Below, in pieces: positions 7,411 to 14,206 of a stretch of 22,216 nt of DNA. Source of the DNA: Thermotogaceae bacterium (GTDB lineage: Bacteria > Thermotogota > Thermotogae > B21-G9 > HyVt-16); NCBI GenBank assembly GCA_011043375.1, contig DQYP01000068.1:1-22216 (forward strand), given 5' to 3'. The notes beneath the pieces are model-generated. The model was not told the origin of the DNA, ran no database searches, and was given only the letters and a program-made list of their open reading frames with translations. Both the position numbers and the translations under genes were made by a program. The first letter of the stretch is position 1. Each line of letters begins with the position of its first letter.

Positions 7411-8142
7411 ACAGAATTTTTTAGTTACATATTCTATGAATCTGCGTGTTTCATCGAGATGATTGAACTCACTTTTTTTGTTCCACACCAATGCTTCATC
7501 GATCAATCGCCTAAATAGATCATCCAATCTTTTCTTTGTCCAAGCCGCTGCCTTGGGTTTTGATACGATTTCACCGTATTCCAATGTGTAGAGTACTCTG
7601 CACATCGTCAAGACAGCGTATACCTGATATTCAGCATCTGAAAGTTTCACATCGTTTATCATCGATTTCCAATAATTGCACAATAAATTTATTGTTGCAC
7701 GCTTTAATTCGGCTGACTCTATCTTAGGTATCAATTCAACGAGAGAAACACCTTCGAGAATTATTCCATAGTTTCTCAAAACATACCTCTCCAAGATCCA
7801 TTCATGACCATATTCAGCCCAGACGAATTTTTCACCATTCAAATAAGGTCTTGGATGATTTGGAGGATCCTTTTCACGCAACATATCCTTTGGAATGTAG
7901 GAACCTTCCAATCGTTTTCCAAAATTTGGATATTCTTTTCTAAGCTCACTATGGAAAGCTTCCAATGAACTGAACTCATCATTAGAAAGCATTTTCTCGG
8001 TTACAACCAAGAAATCTATATCGCTGGTCTCATAATTAAAATCACCAAGCGCCAAAGATCCATGAAGATAAATGCCAATGAAATTATCCGTGAGCAACCT
8101 TTTAACACCGTGCTTCATTGAAAACAACAATTCTTTCAACAT
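7390..8142 (-). CDS. AadA-like nucleotidyltransferase with DUF4111-type C-terminal domain
   Basis: The 250-residue protein resembles the ANT(3'')/ANT(9) aminoglycoside adenylyltransferase family, which transfers AMP to a hydroxyl group. The nucleotidyltransferase motif is YLHGSLALGDF at 25-35 followed by SDIDFLVV at 40-47, giving metal-binding D41 and D43. E79 in KRLEGSYIP sits where the catalytic base of AadA occurs. The C-terminal helical half has YAVLTMCRVLYTLEYGEIVSKPKAAAW, typical of the DUF4111 region. Length matches AadA (about 260). The ATG at 8142 follows AAAGGTGA. It starts 19 bases after the metallo-hydrolase gene, so the two are one operon. Nothing nearby points to a resistance cassette, and base use is like its neighbours, so this is probably a housekeeping relative; the true substrate is unknown. 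Confidence 0.85.
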   Translation of the reverse strand: MLKELLFSMKHGVKRLLTDNFIGIYLHGSLALGDFNYETSDIDFLVVTEKMLSNDEFSSLEAFHSELRKEYPNFGKRLEGSYIPKDMLREKDPPNHPRPYLNGEKFVWAEYGHEWILERYVLRNYGIILEGVSLVELIPKIESAELKRATINLLCNYWKSMINDVKLSDAEYQVYAVLTMCRVLYTLEYGEIVSKPKAAAWTKKRLDDLFRRLIDEALVWNKKSEFNHLDETRRFIEYVTKKFCKSNSPI

Positions 8143-8161
8143 CTTTTCACCTTTTAAGATT

Positions 8162-8968
8162 TCACTTCTCCATTGTGGATGAGCTTAGAACTTGCAAGGT
8201 GTGTACAAAAAGCTCTGGAAATTTTCTATTTGAAAAATTTGGCTCTTCAGCTATTTCTTCCAACAACGAGTCCAACTTGCCGCTCTTTATTTTCTCAGAA
8301 AACCCTTGAATCTTCCGAAGATAATTGTACATATCGATTAAAGATTTTTCGTCACCAATGCTCCCATGACCTGGTATCACTAATTCCACATTCCATTTCA
8401 AAAGACGCTTTAAAACTTTTAACCATTTTTTCAAATTACTGTCAGGAACAATTTCGGGATGAAAATCATTTATCACAATGTCACCTGCAAAGAGGACGTT
8501 GAACGGTTCCACTAAGATTACGGATGAATCCTCAGTATGTCCACCAACATGTATTATACTCATGCTTCTATCACCAAGATCTATCTTCTTACTCTTCTTA
8601 AAAGTGATTGTTGGAAGTCTGATGCTGAAATCTTGAAAGTCCTTCGCGACTTCTGGGAGTTTATCTACTATGTTTTTTATGTATTCTTTATCCATATTCT
8701 CCATGATCTCTCTTGTAATTTCATGTGCAATTATCGAACAAGTGAATGCAGCGTTCCCAAACGAGTGATCTGGATGATAGTGCGTATTTACGACAGCCAC
8801 GATCGGTTTTTTGGTTATTGATGTTATATATTCTTTGAGTTCTTCTGCTTTTCTCATGAACAAACTCGTATCAATAACGACCACGCCATTTTTTCCTATT
8901 ATGAAACCAAGATTGGCTCCACCTTTTTCATTCACTACCACAAAAACACCGGGAAAAATCTCTTCCAT
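8162..8968 (-). CDS. Metallo-beta-lactamase-fold hydrolase
   Basis: The 268-residue protein has the complete metal-binding set of the MBL superfamily: THYHPDH at 62-68 (H63, H65, D67, H68), GGHTEDSS with H144, FAGDIV with D163, and IPGHGS with H201. The start MEEIFPGVFVVV and NTHYHPDHSFGNAAF place it in the broad group of soluble hydrolases near quinoprotein-relay SoxH-like proteins and class B enzymes. No signal peptide is seen, so it acts in the cytoplasm and is unlikely to be a secreted lactamase. The C-terminal 60 residues (from about 208) are helical and have no motif that I recognise. The ATG at 8968 follows GGAGGTG at 5-base spacing. It is followed by the nucleotidyltransferase gene. 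The substrate is unknown; thioesters and phosphodiesters are equally possible. Confidence 0.9.
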   Translation of the reverse strand: MEEIFPGVFVVVNEKGGANLGFIIGKNGVVVIDTSLFMRKAEELKEYITSITKKPIVAVVNTHYHPDHSFGNAAFTCSIIAHEITREIMENMDKEYIKNIVDKLPEVAKDFQDFSIRLPTITFKKSKKIDLGDRSMSIIHVGGHTEDSSVILVEPFNVLFAGDIVINDFHPEIVPDSNLKKWLKVLKRLLKWNVELVIPGHGSIGDEKSLIDMYNYLRKIQGFSEKIKSGKLDSLLEEIAEEPNFSNRKFPELFVHTLQVLSSSTMEK

Positions 8969-9076
8969 AGAAGCACCTCCAAATTATTTTTCTTGTTTAA
9001 AATGTTTTTTCCCTACGAAATTAGCTTTTCAAATGAAAGTGGAGAAAAAAGGAGGTTTTACCATATAATCTCAAAT

Positions 9077-9105
9077 AAATCACTGTAGTCGGTAATAATT
9101 GTCAA
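9077..9105 (-). promoter_or_regulatory. Weak candidate promoter for the metallo-hydrolase operon
   Basis: On the reverse strand there is a perfect TTGACA (9105-9100), but the hexamer 17 bases on is only TGATTT (9082-9077). The leader to the ATG at 8968 would be about 100 nt. The whole gap 8969-9194 otherwise holds the groES promoter and CIRCE and no gene that I can support. Confidence 0.3.
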
Positions 9106-9114
9106 TAATCAGCC

Positions 9115-9143
9115 TTGAAGTTTTACGAATATTCTTTTATGAT
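9115..9143 (+). promoter_or_regulatory. Sigma-A promoter of groES-groEL
   Basis: TTGAAG (9115-9120) and TATGAT (9138-9143) are separated by 17 bases. The predicted start, near 9150, falls within the CIRCE element, so a bound repressor would block transcription directly. The leader to the groES ATG is about 45 nt. Confidence 0.8.
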
Positions 9144-9147
9144 TATT

Positions 9148-9174
9148 TTAGCAGTTAAAGTATAAGAGTGCTAA
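9148..9174. promoter_or_regulatory. CIRCE operator (HrcA binding site), one arm degenerate
   Basis: The consensus is TTAGCACTC-N9-GAGTGCTAA. Here the left arm is TTAGCAGTT (two mismatches), the spacer AAAGTATAA is exactly nine bases, and the right arm GAGTGCTAA is perfect. It sits at the predicted start of groES transcription. HrcA repression lifted on heat shock is the known mode for this element; hrcA is not in the window. Confidence 0.85.
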
Positions 9175-9194
9175 AAATAAAAGGAGGGGTGTAA

Positions 9195-9464
9195 ATGACG
9201 GTAAAACCTTTAGGTGAAAGACTTCTAATTAAGCCCATCAAAGAGGAAAAGAAAACAGAAGGTGGTATAGTTCTTCCTGATACCGCAAAGGAGAAACCTC
9301 AAAAAGCTGAAGTAATCGCTATTGGTGATAAGGTAGAAGATTTAGATATTCAAGTTGGAGACAAGGTAATATTCGCTAAATATGCTGGTACAGAAATTAA
9401 GATCGATGATGAAGACTACATAATCATCGAAGTCAATGACATACTCGCTAAGGTAACCGAGTAA
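9195..9464 (+). CDS. groS: Co-chaperonin GroES
   Basis: GroES is the heptameric lid of the GroEL folding chamber in the cytoplasm. The 89-residue protein begins MTVKPLGERLLIKPIKEE. The mobile loop that docks on GroEL is KKTEGGIVLPDTAKEKPQKA at about 19-38, with the IVL contact residues, and KYAGTEIKIDDEDYIIIEVNDILA closes the barrel. Length is slightly shorter than the usual 94-97 residues, still normal. AAAGGAGGGG lies just before the ATG. It is followed by groEL after 25 bases and lies behind a sigma-A promoter with a CIRCE element, so the pair should be heat induced through HrcA. Confidence 0.98.
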   Translation: MTVKPLGERLLIKPIKEEKKTEGGIVLPDTAKEKPQKAEVIAIGDKVEDLDIQVGDKVIFAKYAGTEIKIDDEDYIIIEVNDILAKVTE

Positions 9465-9489
9465 AATATGATATAGGAGGTGTTTTGAA

Positions 9490-11112
9490 ATGCCGAAACT
9501 TTTGAGTTTCAATGAAGAGGCAAGGAGAGCTCTTGAAAGAGGTGTAGATAAAATAGCGAATGCTGTTAAAATAACTCTTGGACCGAAAGGTAGAAATGTT
9601 GTTTTAGAGAAAAGTTGGGGTTCTCCAACCATAACCAATGATGGTGTGAGTATTGCCAAAGAAATAGAATTAGAAGATAAATTTGAGAATCTTGGAGCAC
9701 AATTGGTAAAAGAAGTTGCATCCAAGACAAATGACATCGCTGGTGATGGAACAACAACAGCCACAGTTCTTGCACAAGCAATGATCAAAGAAGGTTTGAA
9801 GAATATAGCTGCTGGTTCCAATCCGATACTCATAAAAACAGGAATAGACAAGGCAGTTAAAAAAGTAGTCGAAGAAATAAAGAAAAGCAGCAAAAAACTT
9901 TCAAGTAGGGAAGATATCGCACACGTTGCAGCAATAAGTGCGAATAATGAGGAGATAGGTAATCTGATCGCCGAAGCTATGGATAAAGTTGGAGAAGATG
10001 GAGTTATAACTGTAGAAGATTCTAAAACTCTCGATACTTATGTCGAATTTTCAGAAGGAATGAAATTTGATAGAGGATACATATCACCTTATTTTGTAAC
10101 AGACGCCGAAAGAATGGAAGTCGTACTCAGAGAACCCTTCATACTCATAACCGACAGAAAACTCTCAAACGTGAAACCCTTGATTCCTTTGCTTGAAAAA
10201 GTGGCCCAAGCCGGGAAACCTTTGCTCGTTATAGCAGAGGATGTTGAAGGCGAAGCATTGACAACACTCGTGCTCAACAAACTCAAAGGAACACTTGAAG
10301 CGTGTGCGGTGAAAGCTCCTGGATTTGGAGACAGAAGGAAAGCAATGCTTCAGGATATAGCGATACTAACTGGCGGAACGGTTATAAGTGAAGAAGTAGG
10401 GTTGAACCTCGAAGATACAACACTCGATATGCTTGGAAAGGCTGGAACAGTAAGGGTTAAAAAAGATGATACGATAATAGTCGATGGAAAAGGAGATCCA
10501 CAAAAGATAAAAGAGAGAATCGCTCAGATAAAGGCCCAAATCGAGAACACAACATCTGAATATGAAAAAGAAACACTTCAGGAGAGGATGGCAAAACTCG
10601 CTGGTGGAGTAGCAGTTATAAAAGTTGGTGCAGCAACAGAAACTGAACTCAAAGAAAAGAAACACAGAATTGAAGATGCTTTAAGTGCGACAAGAGCTGC
10701 AGTCGAAGAAGGTATAGTACCAGGTGGTGGAGTGACATTACTCAGAGCGAAAAAAGCACTTGAGGAATTGGAAAAAGAGATTACCAACGTTGAAGAAAAA
10801 GTTGGAGTGACGATCGTAAAGAAAGCGCTTGAAGCACCTTTGAAGCAAATAGCTGAAAATGCTGGTGTGGATGGAGCGGTCATCATTCAAGAGATTCTCA
10901 AGAATGATTCTGTATCCTATGGTTACGATGCTTTGAAAGGTGAATTCTCGGATATGTTCCAAGCAGGTATAATAGATCCAGCTAAGGTTACAAGAAGTGC
11001 TGTACAGAATGCAGCATCCATCGCAGGAATGCTCTTAACGACAGAAGTGTTGGTCGTTGAAAAACCTGAAGAGAAAAAAGAAGCAGCAACACCACCAATG
11101 CCTGAATATTGA
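9490..11112 (+). CDS. groL: Chaperonin GroEL (60 kDa)
   Basis: GroEL is the ATP-driven double-ring chaperonin. The 540-residue protein has the ATP-binding elements TLGPKGRNVVLEK near 30-41, TNDGVSIAKEIELED near 49-63 and AGDGTTTATVLAQ near 84-96. The apical domain contains EGMKFDRGYISPYFVTDAERM and the family signature AAVEEGIVPGGGVTLLRA lies near 405. The carboxyl tail ends in EKKEAATPPMPEY rather than the GGM repeats of many bacterial GroELs. The ATG at 9490 follows ATAGGAGGTG, a strong ribosome binding site. It is second in the groES-groEL operon and ends 13 bases before a perfect terminator hairpin. Confidence 0.99.
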   Translation: MPKLLSFNEEARRALERGVDKIANAVKITLGPKGRNVVLEKSWGSPTITNDGVSIAKEIELEDKFENLGAQLVKEVASKTNDIAGDGTTTATVLAQAMIKEGLKNIAAGSNPILIKTGIDKAVKKVVEEIKKSSKKLSSREDIAHVAAISANNEEIGNLIAEAMDKVGEDGVITVEDSKTLDTYVEFSEGMKFDRGYISPYFVTDAERMEVVLREPFILITDRKLSNVKPLIPLLEKVAQAGKPLLVIAEDVEGEALTTLVLNKLKGTLEACAVKAPGFGDRRKAMLQDIAILTGGTVISEEVGLNLEDTTLDMLGKAGTVRVKKDDTIIVDGKGDPQKIKERIAQIKAQIENTTSEYEKETLQERMAKLAGGVAVIKVGAATETELKEKKHRIEDALSATRAAVEEGIVPGGGVTLLRAKKALEELEKEITNVEEKVGVTIVKKALEAPLKQIAENAGVDGAVIIQEILKNDSVSYGYDALKGEFSDMFQAGIIDPAKVTRSAVQNAASIAGMLLTTEVLVVEKPEEKKEAATPPMPEY

Positions 11113-11125
11113 TGAGCAAAAATTA

Positions 11126-11154
11126 AAAAGCCCCGCTATGAGAGCGGGGCTTTT
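11126..11154. terminator. Bidirectional intrinsic terminator of groESL and of the HEAT-repeat operon
   Basis: A perfect 12-bp stem, AAAAGCCCCGCT (11126-11137) with AGCGGGGCTTTT (11143-11154), encloses a 5-base loop. To the right the transcript ends in CTTTTAAAATTT; on the reverse strand it ends in CTTTTTAATTTTTG, the stronger U-run. The stop codon of the leftward HEAT gene (11153-11155) overlaps the stem. Confidence 0.92.
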
Positions 11155-11794
11155 AAAATTTAAGCTCATCCAATATTCTCTTTGCGTTTTTATCCTCTGA
11201 AAGAATTTTTATAAGTTCGGGACGCTCTGTTAACAACACTTTGATTGCATTTAAAACTAAAGTTTTACTTTCAAAATCATCCTTGTTATACCATTCATCG
11301 ATCAATACTTTCAATGCTTTTTCATTTTTGGTATAAGCTAAGGTCATCAAAACCTGGTCTTTCAGCTCGTCTTTGAAGGCATCTTCTTTCAGCAGATAAA
11401 TTAGAAGCTCTATGAATTTCTCACCTTCACCAAGTTTTGCGAGTGCCTCATATATGATCAATTGATAAGGTTCCTCATCATAATGCTCTAAAAGCTGATA
11501 CAGCAACGGTATAGATTCTCTACAACGAAGTTCACCGAGTATATCGGCAACATACAAAAGGCTAACATCATTAAAAGGATCTTCTTCATCTAACTTCGAT
11601 CTCAAATATTTCATGAGATAATCTGTCACAACATCACCAAGGTTTTGAAGAGCTTGAGCGGCTATTTCCCTAACTTCATTATTTTCATCTTCAAGTAAAC
11701 CAATCAAAGTAGGGATCGCATCTTCTCCTTTTTCTTCTATTATCCGTTTTATTATTTTTTCTCTGTCCAAATTCGAGTTTTTCTCCTGCGTCAA
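11153..11794 (-). CDS. HEAT-repeat protein
   Basis: The 213-residue protein is built of HEAT-like (PBS-lyase type) helical repeats, a scaffold for protein contacts. One clear unit is DAIPTLIGLLEDENNEVREI followed by AAQALQNLGD at about 20-50; further units include SIPLLYQLLEHYDEEPYQLI and ALAKLGEGEKF, and then LKDQVLMTLAYTKNEKALKVL. No catalytic motif or signal peptide is seen, so it is probably a cytoplasmic adaptor. The start is a TTG at 11794 whose first bases overlap the upstream GTPase stop as TTGA, with AGAGGAGG in the end of that gene at suitable spacing. It is the last gene of the long leftward row and its stop lies in the terminator. Function unknown; the coupling to the YqeH-like gene hints at a related role. 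Confidence 0.8.
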   Translation of the reverse strand: MTQEKNSNLDREKIIKRIIEEKGEDAIPTLIGLLEDENNEVREIAAQALQNLGDVVTDYLMKYLRSKLDEEDPFNDVSLLYVADILGELRCRESIPLLYQLLEHYDEEPYQLIIYEALAKLGEGEKFIELLIYLLKEDAFKDELKDQVLMTLAYTKNEKALKVLIDEWYNKDDFESKTLVLNAIKVLLTERPELIKILSEDKNAKRILDELKF

Positions 11795-12909
11795 GTCTTT
11801 GACCTCCTCTTAGGATTTATCAACGCATCTCTCACAAATATTTTCAATTTGCCGGGAATATGAATTTCGAATACAGCTGCTCCTTTTTTCATCGTTAACC
11901 ATCCAATCCCTGGAAAAACGATTTCTTTTCCTTCTTTTATAATAATACTTTTCTTTGACCAATTCAATGTGTCAAATGATATTTCTTTAGGCTTACAAGG
12001 AGGAACGAGAAATCTTCCTGCTTGTCTTTTGAGAAGATCTTTTACTCTTTCTGGTTTGGTATCATGAATCACCACATTTTCTGGTGCAAACAACTGAAAT
12101 ATGGATTTATCAGTTTTTACCTCTTTCACTCTTATCTGAACAAGAGCCCCAAGTAAATAAACTCTTCCAGTGACTGCCTTGAAAGTTTTTCTACTTAACT
12201 CTCGATGCGGTAATATCTTTTTTTGACAACTTGGTGAAAGTATATCGATGAACCTATCGTTGAAGGAAATACCAGGTGTATCATACAGATCAAGATCCAA
12301 TCCGAGAGGTTTTGCTTTTATCAAATTGAGAGTTGTATTGGGATATGAGCTGACAGTTATATCCGTTCCACACATTCTATTGATCAGGGATGATTTTCCG
12401 ACATTGGTACAACCAACGAGCAAAATCTTATCTTTCACAATTTTCAATCTTCTAAAAAGTGATTTTATTCCCAAATTCTTAAAAGCGCTGACCAAATAAA
12501 TTTGATCACTTCTTATTCTTTTGAAAACCCAATCATGGATTTCTTTTCGAGTTATTGCCTTTGGGAGCAAATCTATTTTGTTTATGATATAAATCACATT
12601 TTTATCTTCAAAGAGTTCGGAGAACTCTCTTCTAAAACTACCCTCGAAATCGAAAATATCTATAACCCATAGAATATTTGAAAAACCCTTCACTACTTCT
12701 CTGAATTGTGTCATAAAGATTTCACTTGAAAAATTTATATGCTTTAATTTTGAGTAATACTTGATTTGGAAGCATCTCTGACAGAGAATTTCTTTACCTT
12801 CGGATAATCTTCTTGAATAAACTTCCTTTGGAATGTAACCTGGAACCCTCGGATCTTCAAATTGGATCTTTGCACCGCATCCTTCACAGGTCTCTATCCT
12901 TGGCTTCAT
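11791..12909 (-). CDS. yqeH: YqeH-like circularly permuted GTPase, ribosome assembly
   Basis: YqeH proteins are GTPases that assist 30S ribosomal subunit maturation. The 372-residue protein shows the permuted motif order. An N-terminal zinc finger has C8-x2-C11 and C43-x2-C46. G4 is NKID at 110-113, G5 is SAFK at 141-144, then G1 (Walker A) GCTNVGKSS at 166-174, the G2 region NTT at about 191-193, and G3 DTPG at 210-213. The C-terminal part (about 230-372) is a beta-rich domain probably binding RNA, as in the family. The ATG at 12909 has AAAGG directly before it and GGAGG further up inside yqeG; the N-terminal cysteines support this start. The gene sits 3 bases behind the YqeG-like gene, the same order yqeG-yqeH seen in Bacillus. 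Confidence 0.93.
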   Translation of the reverse strand: MKPRIETCEGCGAKIQFEDPRVPGYIPKEVYSRRLSEGKEILCQRCFQIKYYSKLKHINFSSEIFMTQFREVVKGFSNILWVIDIFDFEGSFRREFSELFEDKNVIYIINKIDLLPKAITRKEIHDWVFKRIRSDQIYLVSAFKNLGIKSLFRRLKIVKDKILLVGCTNVGKSSLINRMCGTDITVSSYPNTTLNLIKAKPLGLDLDLYDTPGISFNDRFIDILSPSCQKKILPHRELSRKTFKAVTGRVYLLGALVQIRVKEVKTDKSIFQLFAPENVVIHDTKPERVKDLLKRQAGRFLVPPCKPKEISFDTLNWSKKSIIIKEGKEIVFPGIGWLTMKKGAAVFEIHIPGKLKIFVRDALINPKRRSKT

Positions 12910-12912
12910 CCT

Positions 12913-13965
12913 TTAAGATCTGATTCCTCCTATCTTTGGTTTTTCCTGTATGAACAACATGAAGAAACGCTCTAATAATCTCAGAATCTTTGTAATAAAG
13001 AATTCACTTTTATCAAGAGGTTCAACTTTTATGGTATATATACCCGCCAGATTTCCAGCCAGCACATCTGTAAAAAGTTGATCTCCTATTATCACAGCCT
13101 CTGATGGTCTTATATTGCCGTATTTCAAGAGCTTCCTGAGTTTAAATGGTAAAGGTTTCTTGGCTGAAGAGATGATAATAACGTTTTTCAATATCTCCCT
13201 TAATCTTGCAAATCTATGATTTTTACCATTTGAAAATATGATGATTTTGAATCCCATGTTCTTCAATTTTGTCAACAACTCGAAGATCTTGGAATTCGGC
13301 TTGGGATTTCGCCATTTGGCCAAAGTGTTATCGTAATCGAATATTATGAGCTTTATTCCATGCTGCTTCAAATGAACGTAGTCCACATCAAAGACGTTGT
13401 TGTATATTTCATTCGGTGACAAAAGATAAATAGTTCTGAAGAACCAACCTATAGTGTAAAAAACCACAAAGTACATTATTTGGGTTGTTATTCTTGCAGC
13501 TTGTTTTATAAAACCTTTGGCTTCACGTGGTACAACCATTATTGTATGCATATTCAGTTTATTTCCAGCTATTATGTCTGTAAAAAAGAGATCTCCTATT
13601 ATAACGCATTCCTCTGGTTTCACGTTGAGCGTTTCAAAAACTTTTTCAAACTTTTTTATTCGAGGTTTTCCCATGTTTCCAAATACAGGTATTTTATTAC
13701 CGAATCTTTCTATTATCTTTACAGCCCTTGAACGCGGTGCATTTGTGACCACCGCAACTTTTAATCCTCTATTTAAAAGTTCTTCGAACAAGCCCAAAGT
13801 TCTCTCATCTACTTCTATGGATCTCCAAGGTGCCAACGTGTTATCGTAGTCAAATAAAAACGCTTTAAAACCAAGTTTTATAAGCGAATCATAATCTATA
13901 TTGTGAATATCGTTAGCCTCTTGTTTGGGTATTAGTCTCTTAAGCCATGCCACGATTTGGTTCAT
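12913..13965 (-). CDS. yqeG: Tandem YqeG-like HAD phosphatase (two complete domains)
   Basis: YqeG is a small (about 170-residue) HAD-superfamily IIIA phosphatase. This protein has 350 residues and contains two copies. Domain 1 has the nucleophile motif FLFDYDNTLAPW (D39, D41), VVTN at 72-75, K100 and IIGDLFFTDIIAGN (D125, D130). Domain 2 repeats these as IIFDYDNTLAKW (D210, D212), IFSN at 243-246, K269/K270 and IIGDQLFTDVLAGN (D295, D300). Both active sites look intact. A hydrophobic stretch, MYFVVFYTIGWFFRTIYLL at about 164-182, lies between them and may be a membrane-associated or buried helix. The ATG at 13965 lies inside the upstream gene (26-base overlap) and has no clear Shine-Dalgarno, so translation is probably coupled. 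yqeH follows 3 bases on. The substrate is unknown. Confidence 0.88.
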   Translation of the reverse strand: MNQIVAWLKRLIPKQEANDIHNIDYDSLIKLGFKAFLFDYDNTLAPWRSIEVDERTLGLFEELLNRGLKVAVVTNAPRSRAVKIIERFGNKIPVFGNMGKPRIKKFEKVFETLNVKPEECVIIGDLFFTDIIAGNKLNMHTIMVVPREAKGFIKQAARITTQIMYFVVFYTIGWFFRTIYLLSPNEIYNNVFDVDYVHLKQHGIKLIIFDYDNTLAKWRNPKPNSKIFELLTKLKNMGFKIIIFSNGKNHRFARLREILKNVIIISSAKKPLPFKLRKLLKYGNIRPSEAVIIGDQLFTDVLAGNLAGIYTIKVEPLDKSEFFITKILRLLERFFMLFIQEKPKIGGIRS

Positions 13966-14206
13966 ATTTGACTATTTCGAATTGCACCTCACTTTTTAGA
14001 CTGTTTAATAATTCCAAAACATCTTCAAGAAAATCTACAGGTACTATGACTTTTAAAAGTTTTTCTGTTGAATCGAATTTTCTTATGTTCAACATATTAT
14101 CCTCAGCTTCAATAATGTAATTCAAAATGTGGACGTCTTCTTTTTCTATTTTCAAATAAATATCGAATTCTTTTATGTTAGAATTGTATCGATATTCCTC
14201 CACCAT
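13940..14206 (-). CDS. Small DUF4911-like protein
   Basis: The 88-residue protein resembles the DUF4911 family, short proteins of no known function. The core EFDIYLKIEKEDVHILNYII then EAEDNMLNIRKFD and KLLKVIVPVDFLEDVLELLN covers about 13-72. The alternating pattern suggests a small alpha-beta (ferredoxin-like, ACT-type) fold, which is inference. No cysteine, signal peptide or membrane segment is present. The ATG at 14206 follows AGGGGAG at 7-base spacing. It overlaps the upstream outer-membrane protein gene by 29 bases and the downstream yqeG by 26, which argues strongly that it is a real gene of this operon. A family with this pattern lies beside ribosome and tRNA genes in other genomes in my memory, but I would not rely on that. 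Confidence 0.75.
   Translation of the reverse strand: MVEEYRYNSNIKEFDIYLKIEKEDVHILNYIIEAEDNMLNIRKFDSTEKLLKVIVPVDFLEDVLELLNSLKSEVQFEIVKYEPNRGMA

Noticed and set aside
9064..9069. Perfect forward TATAAT upstream of groES
   Set aside because: There is no -35 hexamer at the right distance, and a full promoter with CIRCE lies closer to groES.
9342..9893. A 183-codon reverse-strand reading frame across groES and the start of groEL
   Set aside because: It runs antisense to two certain genes, has no ribosome binding site, and its hydrophobic serine-rich composition is what antisense of groEL gives.
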